Below, piece by piece: positions 21,131 to 32,749 of a stretch of DNA of 64,000 bases (positions are counted from its first letter, which is position 1; each line of letters starts with the position of its first letter). Location of the stretch: assembly GCF_003573695.1 (NCBI RefSeq), contig NC_039364.1, positions 237,006,777 through 237,070,776 on the forward strand, written 5' to 3'. Made by a program: the position numbers and the translations under genes. This stretch comes from Papaver somniferum (taxonomy: Eukaryota > Streptophyta > Magnoliopsida > Ranunculales > Papaveraceae). Under the pieces are notes generated by a model. That model ran no database searches. It was given only the letters and a program-made list of their open reading frames with translations, and had not been told where the DNA came from.

Positions 21131-22898
21131 ACTATTTTATCTTGTTCGAATCATGTTTGGATAGTAGATAGTGGTGCTACTCATCACATATGTTCATCTC
21201 TTTCTTTCTTTACTACTTATACTTTGGTTACCAAACCAATTAGTGTGCAACTGCCGGATGGATCTCTTACCTCCGTGACACATATTGGCAATATTGATTT
21301 GTCTCCGACTCTCAAACTATTGGAAGTTTTTTATATTCCTAGTTTCAAATTCAATTTAATCTCGGTTAGTCAATTGACTAGTTCAACGAATTGTTGTCTC
21401 AAATTCTCAAAAGATTATTGTATCTTTCAGGACCTGTCCATGAACACGGAGATTGGATGGAGTAAACGCATCGCTGGTCTTTATATTTCATGTTTCTTCC
21501 ATTTGCTTTATCACTTTTTGCAAATAAGCCTGTTGATATATGGCATCGCCGTCTCGGCCATCCTAGTATGGATTGTTTTTGTTTTTTAGCTTCCAAATTT
21601 GCTTATATTATCTCTCGGTTTAATCATTCATGTGATGTATGCCCTATGGAAAAACAAACACGATTGAAGTTTAATAAAAGTCATTCTTTGTATTCACGAC
21701 CTTTTCAATTAATTCATGCTGATATATGGGGTCCCTTTGCAACTGAATCATTCACTGGTGCGAAATATTTCCTTACCATTGTGGATGATTATACTAGGTG
21801 TACTTGGGTTTATCTCATGAAAACTAAATCCGAAACTTTAAAGTTTCTCAAAAAAAAAATTTTGCTTTTGTGATCACTCAGTTTGGTCATTCTATTACCA
21901 GCATCTCCTCTGATATCAATAAATTTCTCATTCCTCAATTACAGACTTTTCGTTCTGATAATGGGTCTGAGTTCAAATCCACTGAATTACAAAAGTGGTT
22001 CCATCAAAACGGTGTTTTACACCAAACCAGTTGTGTTTATACACCACAATTTAATGATGTTGTCGAAAGAAAACATCGACATCTTCTCAATGTTGCACGT
22101 TCATTATTGTTTCAATCCAACTTGCCTCTTCGTTTTTGGGGCGAGTGTATTCTCACCGCTGCGTACTTAATAAACTTAATGCCCACACCAGTTCTGGCTC
22201 ACAAAACTCCGCATGAACTGTTGTTACATAAATCTCCGGACTATATGTCTTTGCGTGTCTTTGGTTGTTTGTGTTTTGGAAGAAACACGAGAATCTCTCA
22301 TAAGTTTGATCAGCGTACTGAACCAGGCATTTTCATTGGTTACCCCCATGGTCAGAAAGGGTACAAAATTTTTGATCTCGAATCAAAACATATATATGTT
22401 TCTCGGGATGTCGTTTTTCATGAGGATTGTTTCCCATTTCATGATATCAATACTCACTTCCAGGCATCCCCACCTTTGCTATCTTCAGAATATATTCATT
22501 ACGATTCTATTTTTAATTCACAATCTTCTACTCATGTACATTTGTCACAGTCTTCACTGCATGATCCTTCCATGCACGTTCCTGACAGCCATACAGGAAA
22601 CTCCAATGTTACTGATTCTCTTCCGAGTAACTTGGATTCTGCAGCCACTGATCCTTTTCCCAGTGAACCTCCTTCTCTTCCTGTTCGCTCACAATCCTTG
22701 CCGAGCAGCAAATCTCCCGGTTCTAGTTCTCCGAACACGCCAGTTCTCTCTTCGCCAGACGCATTTGTTGTTACACGCACAGATTTTCCGCCTGTAACTG
22801 CAGTTCCTTCTACCTCTATCCCTGCAGATGATCCAGGACCTACACATGCTCCTTCATTGTCCCCTGCAGTCCCTTCTGTGGACTCCTCAAATCTGTAG
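21131..22898 (+). pseudogene. Copia protease and integrase, frameshifted
   Basis: Protease: WIVDSGATHHICSSLSFF (active site DSGA) near 21160. A frameshift near 21490 moves to WHRRLGHPSMDCF...CDVCPMEK, the HHCC zinc domain. Catalytic core: D in LIHADIWGPF, then a second frameshift in an A9 run (about 21852-21860), then D in TFRSDNGSEFKS and E in FNDVVERKHRHLLN. FVFGASVF is an off-frame shadow; the true frame reads RFWGECILTAAYLINLMP and GIFIGYPHGQKGYKIFDLES. A Ser/Pro-rich linker to RT ends at a stop (22896-22898). Confidence 0.87.
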
Positions 22899-24626
22899 CA
22901 AATACCTGCAGCTCCTACAGATTCTCGATTTTCTCGTGCTAGGAATCCACCAGCCTATTTAAAAGACTATCACTGCTTTTCTACTTAATGTACTTCAACT
23001 TCAGTTCATCCTATGACTAATTATTTGTCATTCGACAAGTTTTCATCTTCTCATGAAGCTTTCCTTACTAAGGTTATTTTGTCCGCAGAACCCAAATCCT
23101 TTTCTCAAGCCACTCAATGCCCTAAATGGCGTGCAGCAACGGCAAAAGAGATACTGGCTCTCGAAGCAAATGACACTTGGATTATTGTTGATTTTCCACC
23201 AGGGAAAACATACATTGGATGCAAATGGGTGTTTAAAATCAAATTTAAATCTGATGGTACCGTGGAACGATACAAGGCTCGTCTCGTGGCTAAGGGATAC
23301 ACTCAGCAAGAAGGAATCGACTACTATGACACCTTTGCACCTGTTGCCAAACTGGTGAATGTTCGCGTCCTACTGTCTATTGCGGCAATTAAAAATTGGT
23401 CTCTTCATCAACTCGATGTCAATAATGCGTTTCTTCAGGAAGATCTAGATGAAGAAATATACATGAAAATTCCTCCCGGACTAGCTAGAAAAGGTGAGTC
23501 CAAAGTTTTTAAACTTAAGAAATCCATTTATGGTCTTAAACAAGCCTCTCGTTAATGGTTCGCCAAACTTTCCTCCGTTTTATTACAGGAAGTATTTCAA
23601 AAATCTCTATGTGATAATTCTCTTTTCACATATCATCAAGGCACAACATCTATTTTTGTCCTTGTCTATGTAGATGATATCATCATTACTGGCACAGATA
23701 ATGATTTCATTATTTCACTTAAATCACGTCTTTCCTCTCATTTTTCAATTAAATATCTTGGTCGTCTTCAATATTTCTTAGGCATTGAAGTTTCACGATC
23801 CTCTAAAGGTATTTTTCTATGTCAACGAAAGTATATTCTTGACATTCTTAAGGATTCTGGACTTACAGGAGCTCGTGTTTCATCATTTCCGATGGATACA
23901 CATCTTAAGTTATTACCTACTGATGGTAAGGCTTTACCTGATTCCAGCTCTTATCGTCGTCTTATTGGAAGACTTTTGTATCTTACTGTCACTCGTCCAG
24001 ATATTACGTATGCCGTAAATTATTTGAGTCAATTCATGCAGCATCCGCATACCGCTCATCTTGATGCTGCCCATCGTGTCTTACGATATCTTAAAGGTAC
24101 CATTGGACATGGTATTTTTATTTGTTCGTCCAGTAATCTTTCTTTACATGGATACTCTGATTCAGACTGGGCAGGATGTCCTATAACTAGGCGTTCTACC
24201 ATAGGATATTTAGTTACAATAGGTTCCAGTCCTATTTCCTGGAAATCAAAGAAGCAGCCAACGGTTTCTCGCTCTTCGGCTGAAGCTGAATATCGTGCAT
24301 TGGCCAACTTAACAGCTGAGCTACAATGGTTGCGATATTTTTTTAATGACATGCGCATTTCATGTCCTCTTACTATCACCATCTCATGTGATAGTCAAGC
24401 AGCAATTCATATTGCTCAGAATCCTGTATTTCACGAACGTACTAAACATATTGAAAATGATTTTTATTTCGTCCGTGAGAAGTTGATTAGTGGATTGATT
24501 TTGCCGAAGTATCTTCCGTCCTCCGATCAACTTGCAGATATTTTTACAAAGCCTTTAGGTGCTCCACAGTTTGGCCGATTGGTTACTAAGTTGGGCGTTC
24601 ATTCGGGCTCTACCGCTCCAACTTGA
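22899..24626 (+). pseudogene. Copia reverse transcriptase and RNase H
   Basis: RT begins near 23013 with [20 protein letters not shown] and runs through [58 protein letters not shown] and [17 protein letters not shown] at 23553-23555 replaces the next codon. The same frame continues to the catalytic LVYVDDIIITG and YFLGIEVSRS. RNase H follows with YSDSDWAGC, VSRSSAEAEYRALA, CDSQAAIHIAQNPVFHERTK and DQLADIFTKPL, ending with TGA at 24624-24626. Apart from the one stop this half of pol is well preserved. Confidence 0.9.
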
Positions 24627-24633
24627 GCGGGGG

Positions 24634-24866
24634 TATTAGAATAATCAGACTACTATGACGACGTATATCGACATTCTGTTGTCGTTCCTATGACGACATT
24701 CTGTTGTACACACTTTGTTTCCCTATTTTGTTGTTATTCTTGTTTTAAGTCTTCCGGATCTTTAGTTATTTTCCTTTCCTTATTTTTGTAAACGCAATTA
24801 TAACCGTGTATATAAAATACGCTGATCAATGAATTGAAACTTCACATTGTTGTGAAATCAAACAAC
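24634..24866 (+). repeat. 3' LTR of the copia element
   Basis: It begins directly after the purine tract GAGCGGGGG with TATTAGAATAATC (the first G of the usual TGTTAG appears mutated) and contains GTGTATATAAAATACG as promoter-like sequence. The right end, before NPF exon sequence resumes, is placed to within about 10 bp; no partner LTR or TSD is available to fix it. Confidence 0.7.
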
Positions 24867-24867
24867 C

Positions 24868-24970
24868 TTGTCAACCATTTATTTAGTACAGTCTTTTGCT
24901 GCAATCCCATGTCCACATGTAGGTAGTTTCAATCCTGGCACTGATACCGACAGAGTAAGTAGGATCATTC
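24868..24970 (-). pseudogene. NPF transporter, N-terminal-side exon
   Basis: On the minus strand, after an AG acceptor (24972-24971), the exon reads MILLTLSVSVPGLKLPTCGH and ends KDCTK just before the copia LTR. This is the LTLSASVPGLKPPxC loop found between helices 3 and 4 of NPF proteins. The next conserved block (GTGGIKP...DQFD) should follow and is missing. Further N-terminal exons were not recognised in 24971-25775. Confidence 0.72.
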
Positions 24971-25318
24971 CTTGTAAATGCATAAAACAAAACAGAAATA
25001 TATTAATCTGCAAAGAAGAAGAAGAAAGAATTTATTACAAGTTGATTATATCTAAAAATTCTTACCTAAATTTAGTAAATGAAATTAGTAAAATTATATA
25101 GAATTAAATCTTACTTTTAGTTGAGATTTAGAAGAAAAGGTTTTAGTTAATCATATTAACGGATTTTGTCAGGGGTCTTTGGCGGAAAGAATAGTGATAA
25201 GAGTGAAGACTTATTATTTGATTCGAATAAGGATAATTACTGGTGATAATCAAGTTTTGATCCAAGAAACTAGGATTTGCTGTGTTCTTTTGCTACAATG
25301 TGGGAAGATAAGCTAATA
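24971..25318. other. Intron-like or intergenic DNA
   Basis: AT-rich sequence upstream of the last recognisable NPF exon; probably NPF intron. No motif, repeat or coding frame is supported. Confidence 0.5.
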
Positions 25319-25775
25319 AGCATGCAGTCTCCTGAATCCAGATAACTTCATTTGGCAAGGAGAAGTATGTTCTTAGGCTGGCCTAGGTGAAGTATGACTG
25401 TTGGGCTTTGAGAGAGTTTAAGAACTATGCGTTAATAAAATATTTTCTGGATGATTCGTTGCAACATGCTAGAAGACTACAAAATATTCGCAATTCAATT
25501 GAACATTGAAAATTATGTATTAGCTTCTAACTTTTATCTGGTACAATGGCAATTCTACAGATTCTCATTAATAAGATTTATAATAAAGATCCAAAATGAT
25601 GAAGACTATAAACACTCTTCATAGGTTATCCAAAATGATGAAGATAACCTATGAAGCATGCAGTCTCCTGAATCTGACAACTTTATTTGGCAGGGCCACA
25701 TATTTTCTTAGGCTGGCCTAAGTGAGAGTCTGTTGGGCTTTGAGAGTGGTTACAAAATATTTTTAACCTTTCCGG
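25319..25775 (+). repeat. Tandem duplication, copy 1 and start of copy 2
   Basis: Copy 1 starts GCATGCAGTCTCCTGAATCC near 25320 and runs to about 25640. Copy 2 starts with the same words near 25657 and reaches 25775, where it is cut by the TIR element; it resumes at 37990-38170 (TTGCAACATGCTAGATGACT, compare TTGCAACATGCTAGAAGACT near 25460). Confidence 0.85.
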
Positions 25776-25939
25776 AGAATGATTTTTTAGGGACCATGGT
25801 TTTTTGAGGGGACCATGGTTTTATTAGGCCACTTTCCCTATAGTGATAAGGGGTGTCCTAAAACGTTGAAATGACTAACCTACTCTTAACCTAATTTAAT
25901 TTAAAACCAACCTATTAACCACCTATATATATATATAAC

Positions 25940-26052
25940 CACCACCTCCTCCCACCACCACCGCCGATTACCACCACCACCACCTCCGATTATCACCACC
26001 ACCAACCACCGATTACCACCACCACCTCCTCCCACCACCACCGCCACCGCCT
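25940..26052 (+). repeat. (ACC)n-rich microsatellite
   Basis: Imperfect CCACCA/CCGCCG/CCGATTA runs between a (TA)n tract and AATGTAACAAC. Copy 1 of the host TIR element lacks a comparable tract, so this is a local expansion. Confidence 0.85.
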
Positions 26053-27683
26053 ATTTAAGAAATGTAACAACATCAATGCAATCACAATTAAGTTGGGTTA
26101 CATAATAATTTTATCGAGTATAAAAGACGCCAGTCGCAACCTGATTCTGCCATGGGACCACTCCGGAGGTATTTTCCAACAAACCCTTCACTTTAATTTG
26201 ATTTTGATTGCTTCAATCGAATAGAAATCATCAAAATAGGGTTTTAATAGGAGTTACAGAGCCATGTTCGGTTAGGCCGATTTTCCAAAAAAAACCTAGT
26301 TTACTAACCGAACTTCTTGAAAATGAAGAACACGAAGAACAGTTCGGTTCTATTGGATTTAAAACTAAGTCACTGAACTCTCTGTTCGGTTCGCAAAAAA
26401 ATTTAAAAACCGAACTCCACCCTTAGAACTGAAAAAACAAATCCAGTCTAACCGAACTGTGTTGTTGTGACCACTATGTTGAGTTCCAGAACAACCGAAC
26501 TTAGCCAATAAAGTTCGATTTGTTCGCAAAAACTTTTAAAACTACAAAGTAACCGAACTTAGCCAATAGACGCTGGAACTTCACATTTTTTTTGTTTGTT
26601 AAGTTCGGTAACTTCACAATTTTATCGCAGAAACCGAACTCAGAGTTCGGTTGGTTAGCTGTTAGGTTCAAGTTTGCGAAAAAACCGAACTTTGTAAACT
26701 TATATACTCTTATATTACGTAAATTTCGGTTAGATCAAAAGTGCATGCAGTTTGCGAACCAACCGAAATTTGTGCACCAAAGTTCGGTTAGTTGAGAACC
26801 AACCGAACATAACGTTGTAACTCCTAGAAATTCTATTATTTGAGAGTTCGGTAACCTGTGTGTTTGGAACAAGTAACCGAACTACACTTTCAGATAAGTT
26901 CGGTTACTTGTTCATCTCATGGGGAAACCGAACTACAGCTTCATATGAGTTCGGTTACTTGTTCTTCATATAAAGTAACCAAACTGTTCAAAATCCAGTT
27001 CAAATCCGGATTATTTTGAAGATTAACAAATATTCTAGGAGAGGATGGAGATGAAGAATCAGATGAGTTTTCATCATTTGAATACTCAAACTTAGTGAAT
27101 TGGAAAAAAAAAATTATTTTCCATGTTTTTCTCCTTCATCTTCTCTAACTCTACTCTCTCAATAATTCTACTCAACTAATAATAAACACATCTTTTAATT
27201 TAATCTCACTAATTGGTTTTAACTAAATCATTCACTAATCATAATCTAAAATTAATTAAGAGGGTAGATTAGGTATTAAATAAATAACTAGATATGGGGT
27301 GACCTATAACTACTTCTAATGCCTTTACCCAAAAAAAAACATGGTCCCCCAAAAAAACCTCGCGTTTTTAGGGGCCACTCAAAAGGATTTAGGGGCCAAC
27401 AATAAAACAAAAAAGGTCACCCAAAAGGAAAATGTAGCCAGCCCTTATCTCGCGTAATTCGTAATGGCGAAATTACCCTTATATATTCGGAGGATATGAT
27501 AACATTGTTATCCTCCGATTGTAATCGGAAGCCAAAATATTACCCAGACTTCCGATTGTAGTCGGTGCAGTATTAGAATGATTTCTGTTTCATTTTTTCC
27601 ATTTCTTTTTCATTTTTGAGTTGTTAGAGTTATAGAGAAGAATGTGAAGGAAAAAAGGGAAAACCCATTTTATCACTACAAAA

Positions 27684-30600
27684 ATGGATGGATATGAAGA
27701 AGAAGGTGAGAATCATGGCGAAGAACAGAATGTTGAGGGTTCACGACCGTTTAGAGAAGACTATTTGGGGTATATGTTGAATGATCCAAACTTTTGTGGA
27801 GAGGAAAACCTAGACGACCCTTTCATGGAAGAAAATGGATAATCGCCTGATATTGAAGCTAACGATGCATGTAAAACACAGGTATTGTGTTAAGAAACTC
27901 AAATACTCGATTTGCATGCGTTTGTGTGCTTTTGTAAACAAGAAAAACCGATTATTGCATGCATTGAATGCCATGAACTACCCAGATTCGGTAGATAATT
28001 TCTCGAATAAACTTACGAATATAACACACTGAGTACCAAATATGTATATTCGGTAGTTCCAAGATAGTAGTTTACTGCCGAATATGAGAAAAAACCCCAA
28101 ACTGGTTTTCCAAAAAATCTACATTCGGTAGTTATGTAGAGTTATTTACCTCCGAATGGCCCCAAAAACGAATTCCTCAAAAAATTTCAAAACTCAGTAT
28201 TCTTATCCTTTACAATAGTTTAACATTATTTGACTGCCGAATATAACAGTGGCCTCAAAATAAAATTTCCGAAAACTTAAAATCGGATGTTTATCGATTA
28301 AAGTTATCTCCCGGTTATTTATATTCGGCTGTTTTACTATATATTTTAGATTCCGATTATATCATTTTTTGCACTCAGTAAACTGTGTACATTCATTTGC
28401 ATAAATCGGTGTTTTGGGTAACCGATAGGATTCCGAATATAGTATATTCGGCAGTTTACTTATTTAATAACCTCCGATTATTGTATAATAATTTGTTGCT
28501 TTCATATGCAGGCCGTTGAAGAGTTTGTTGATGATTTCTATTTGAGGCCCGACACTTCCCTATACTATGCAAACGATTTGGTATACTCATTACTACTTTT
28601 CTTTTTTTTTCAAAATTTATATGTTAAATGGTTATGCTTATTAGATTTTTTTTTTTATGCACGTTTAGACATTTGGAAGTAAGAAGGAGGCAAAGGAATG
28701 GCTTATGAACAAGGCAAAAGATAACATGTGCGTGGTAGTTCAAAATAATCATGTTAGTGACACTCGATTTGAAATGATTTGTGAGCGAGGTGGGACGCGA
28801 AAGAGTCACGAGGGAAAGAATAGTAAGTACGTACGGAAGACGAATAGGAAATACCGAAGCAATACCAAGAAGATAGGATGCCCATTTAAGATTGTCTTCT
28901 ATAAGCCCGATGGTATTAAAGGTAAAGAGTATAAAATGTATAAAGTTGATAACGGTTGTCACAACCATGATGATCCGTTGGATTTAATTGGACATGTAAT
29001 GGTTGCCAAGTTAAAACCACATCAAATGCAGACGGTGAGGTCTATGCGGATCCAAAAAGCGAGTGCGATCTTAAGTAAAATAAAGGCGGACGACCCCGAC
29101 AACTTGTCTTCTTTGTCTACAATTAAGTCGGCCCTAGCTACGATCAAAAGGACTGAATGGATGGTAGAACGGTCATGCAACAATCGGAGTGGTTAGCGGA
29201 GTTACACGGCTACACCTTGAGAAGGGAAGAAAAGGATGGTATAGTGGTTCGTATTTTCTTGGCACATCCCGAAATGATCCAATTGGCTCAATGCTTTCAT
29301 CAAATTTTGTTGATAGATGCTACTTATAAGACAAACAAGTATAACATGCCGTTGTTGAACATTGCTTGCCATACTTCGGACAAAAACACGTTTACGATTG
29401 CATGGGGTTTAATGGATCATGAGAACAATGTGAGTTTCATTTGGATGTTGGAGACGTTGAGGTCCATTTATAACGGTGATAATTTTCCAAGGGTATTGTA
29501 ACGGATAACGATCAAGCCTTAATGCATGCAAATAGCGGTAGTGTTTCCGGAAGCCCAAAACTTGCAATGTACGTGGCACATTCAATGCAATCTCAAAACC
29601 AATTGCCATCATCATTTCCAAGCTAAAAGACCAAGGAAGGGTACCAAGAGGTCAAAGGAAGAGGATGAGCGCATTAGTAAATTAACCGTGGAAGAACGTA
29701 AGGAAGAGGATAGGTTATTTGAAGAAAAGTGGAAGGAGGATGGAATTATTTGGAAAATGTTCATGAAAGCATGGGACAAAATCGTTTGGTCGATGACCGA
29801 GGAAATTTACGAATGTAACTTGAAGAAATTTGAGGATGAATACGGCACGGACTACCCAAAACCGGTTGAGTATTGTAAAAAACAATGGTTAACGATTAAG
29901 GAGAGGTTTGTGTTTGCATGGACATATGAATATCGTAACTTCAAGAACGAGGCGACAAGCATTGCGGAGGGGTCTCATGGTCGACTAAAGAAAATACTAA
30001 TTGGTAGTCAAAATGGAGTTGTGTCGATCCAAGAAGCAATCCATGAATTCACCAATCGTGATCTCGTAAAGATTAGGAAATGTATGCAATTTAGTGTACA
30101 CCAATTCCCGATGGAACATATTAAGGAAAAATTGCTTCTAAGGGGAGTTGTTCATAAAGTTTCAAGATGGGCAATAAATCGCATGATGAAACAATTGAAG
30201 TTATATAAAACTTATGATGACGAGAATACGGTTTGTGTTTGCAAGGATATGATAGGTATTGGACTCCCGTGTCGTCATAAGTTGGGTAGGTATGTTGAAG
30301 TGATTGACATCAATGATATTCATCCATTTTGGAAGCAATTAAATTTCACTCCGAACACCCCGGTAGTTGATGGTCCGTCTTTCTTGGAGTCGGAATTGTG
30401 TGCACGAATAGCCGAGCGTTACGCTACATCAAACGGCACCAAAAAGCAAATATTGATGCATAATTTGGAGGAAGCCCTTCACCCTTTTAAGGGAGGTTGA
30501 TGAACCTATTAAGCAAAAAACACCGGTAGGCCGAACACCGAAGTGTCGAGGACCATCCAAAGAAAAGAGTTGAAGGAGTATTTGTCTAATAAAAGAATAT

Positions 30601-31570
30601 TGTCTAGGCACGAGCGTTCGGAAGCGAATTTGAAGATGAGCCGGAACCTAAGAAAAGAGGTCGTCCAAGAAATGATCAAAGTGGACCAACCACCCGACAA
30701 GTAAGGCCAAAGATCTCTACAGAGCCTTCTCAAGTAAGTCAACCCAATGTTGTCGAAGAAGTTGTTGAGCAAATGAACGCCTCGCAACAAACCCAACCAA
30801 TGGAAATTCTTACTATAAAAGAGGACAAAGGTACTCTTCGTTCCCTAGAGATCTTAATGGAAGACCAAATCGATCCACATATACAATATACAAAGAGTAT
30901 TTGGAACAACTCCCTCCACTTATCATTCCATTTGTTTTGTCGACGACGAGGTTGATGGGGATGGAAATTGTGGGTTTCACGTTGCTACGGAACAAATGGG
31001 TTACTTTAGAGAGGCGGATATCGAAGATGTCACCCAATGCCAATATTTAAGAAATAAGATGGCGGTACAACTAGTGAAGGACAAGGGTTTTTATATGGAG
31101 ATGATGAGGCGAGGAGATAGATACGACAAAGAACAAGAGTTCAAAGACTTAGTTGCGCGTGTGAAGTGCCGAAAGGGATTGAAGACAATCGGATCCAAGT
31201 ATTGGATGACAATGCCTAAATTTGGATATCTCCTAGCGGACGTTTTGAATTGCGTGGTACATTTCTTTGTTCCTCCTATGTATGGACTTAGCATGACGTT
31301 TGCACCCACAAGAACGGCTTGCGACGAGTCGGTTAAAGATAGAAGAATCGTAATGGCATTTGTGAATGAAATGCATTTTATCGGTTTAAGAGTAAAGAAA
31401 GATTGTCCGTTACCTCCGTTGAGTAAGTGGCACGATTACTTCCGATGAACCATTGCAAGGATTGGGTGAAACAATATGAGTCCAACATGGTTGATTGGGA
31501 TCGCGTTATGGACAACAACTTTCCCGCTGAGTTACTCGAATTGATCCCCTCGGATGATGACGATGTTTGA
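27684..31570 (+). pseudogene. MULE transposase fused to AT-hook and OTU-type cysteine protease
   Basis: Exon 1 27684-27881 (MDGYEEEGENHGEEQ; in-frame TAA at 27840), exon 2 28512-28580, exon 3 from 28669; GT/AG and phases agree. Exon 3 opens with a FAR1-like zinc-binding region (FEMICERGGTRKSH, GCPFKIVF, HNHDDPL). The MULE core follows: first D in LLIDATYKTNKYNMPLLNI, second in VTDNDQALMHA (shifted frame, about 29495-29525), a CTWHIQCN motif, and E in TSIAEGSHGRLKK. A SWIM zinc finger (VCVCKDMIGIGLPCRHKLG) is near 30235. After an AT-hook (KKRGRPR, about 30650) an OTU-like domain has the catalytic DGDGNCGFH (about 30957-30983) and a late HFIGLRVKKDCPLPPLS. Frameshifts near 29150, 29495, 29525, 30500-30950 and 31447; it ends at TGA 31570. 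OTU enzymes cleave ubiquitin-type linkages (known); the role in transposition is unknown. Confidence 0.8.
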
Positions 31571-31951
31571 TCGTTTTTTTTTTCGAACATGTAATTTGTA
31601 CAAGTTTTTTGGAACTTTTTTGTGAAGATATATGATTTAATCGGTCGCAAAATACTGTTGTCTCCGAATGTAGGAATCGGGCTCTTTGATACACGTTTTG
31701 ATTATATTATAATCGGTTGGTAATGATACACGTTTTGATTCTGAATATTATAATCGGTAGAACTCTTAAATATCTATCTACCGATTTGGTGGGTATTTCG
31801 AGGCACGGCTATAATTTTTTTTGAAACTATGTAATCGGAACAACAGTATTATAACACTTCAATCCGATTAATCATATTCGGGAATTCCATATTTTATCAA
31901 ACCGCCGATTAATATTAAAAATTTGAATTTACAGCACTCAAACATCACATG
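31571..31951. other. Intergenic DNA between convergent MULE genes
   Basis: AT-rich with scattered ATTCGG/AATCGG motifs (for example near 31640, 31712, 31748 and 31862). It probably holds the 3' UTR of the transposase gene. No coding frame is supported. Confidence 0.6.
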
Positions 31952-32504
31952 TTATTCTTTTTTCCCAGTCCGAGATGCAACAATCAACGCGGCTTCGAAA
32001 TGTAGAAACGACTCTCCTCTCCACTTGGAATAAGCATCTTGTGCCGCAAACCTGTCGTCTCTGTGCCTAGCAAGAATACGGTTGTACTCGGTGCACAATT
32101 TTATAACATGGTGCACCCTTGAAGAAACATGGGATGGTTCATAATTGTGGTGGCTTCTTGTACTTACCAACAAAAGGACCCAATGAAACGTTAATCCAAA
32201 ATATACGATCGTCCTGCTGTTCTTTGGGTAGATCTTTCACAATGTAATAATTTTTTATCCATTCGGTCTCTTCCTCAACTTGTTTTAATCTTTCTCTATG
32301 ATGGAATTGTTCTTCACCTCGCTTCTTAGCCTTGATTTCCTCTTCCTCCTCCTTCGTTGCCACTAACGATGGTTTAATTTTTTGGGTTGTTTGTTCCTTT
32401 TTTGTATTTCTTCTTCCATTGCTGCAATTGATGTAGTTGTTCGCTTGCATCTTCGAAGTATGTTGTCGATTGATGATGGACTTGCCATTGAAAAGGTTTT
32501 TCAT
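31952..32504 (-). CDS. Unrecognised small MULE-borne gene
   Basis: Two overlapping minus-strand frames appear to be one gene: 32504-32139 (MKNLFNGKSIINRQHTSKMQ; Lys/Glu-rich centre; EWIKNYYIVKDLPKEQQ) and 32173-31952 (HHVIKLCTEYNRILARHRDD, FAAQDAYSKWRGESF, stop at 31952). They change frame near 32140-32170, either by an indel or by a short intron at a GTAAGT there that I could not resolve. The second part has a W/Y spacing loosely like NAM-associated or Myb-like proteins that often accompany transposons; this is weak. A TATA-like string (CTTATATAGATTAG) is at 32551-32564. It is not assigned a function. Confidence 0.4.
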
Positions 32505-32749
32505 TCTGATTTTTTACTCAATAATAACTGAGAGGGGTTACCCTCCTTATATAGATTAGAGTTCCAACGCTCTAATTTTTGAAAATATGGCCGTTGAGGT
32601 TTCTGAAAATATGGCCGTTGAGGTTTCGTATCAATGATGCACTACAATCGGTTGCTAACGATACACGTATTCCCTCCGAAAGACATTCGGTAGCGAACTT
32701 AAATTTTTATCTACCGATTAGGTTGGTATTTCTAAAACGACTATATTAT

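Larger units (their letters stand above)
20165..24866 (+). mobile_element. Ty1/copia retrotransposon without 5' LTR
   Basis: Copia order gag, protease, integrase, RT, RNase H is clear, and a 3' LTR follows at 24634-24866. On the left the sequence starts inside gag (codons reading ENYCTWGRRMMKALSAKGKT) right beside NPF exon DNA; no 5' LTR or primer site is present. The NPF residues that should lie between the 24970 and 20150 exons are also missing. One deletion taking the copia 5' end plus the middle of the NPF gene explains both (inference). The left border is uncertain by about 10 bp. Confidence 0.85.

Noticed and set aside
22213..22797. 194-residue plus-strand frame rich in Leu/Ile/Phe
   Set aside because: Off-frame shadow of the copia integrase C-terminal region.
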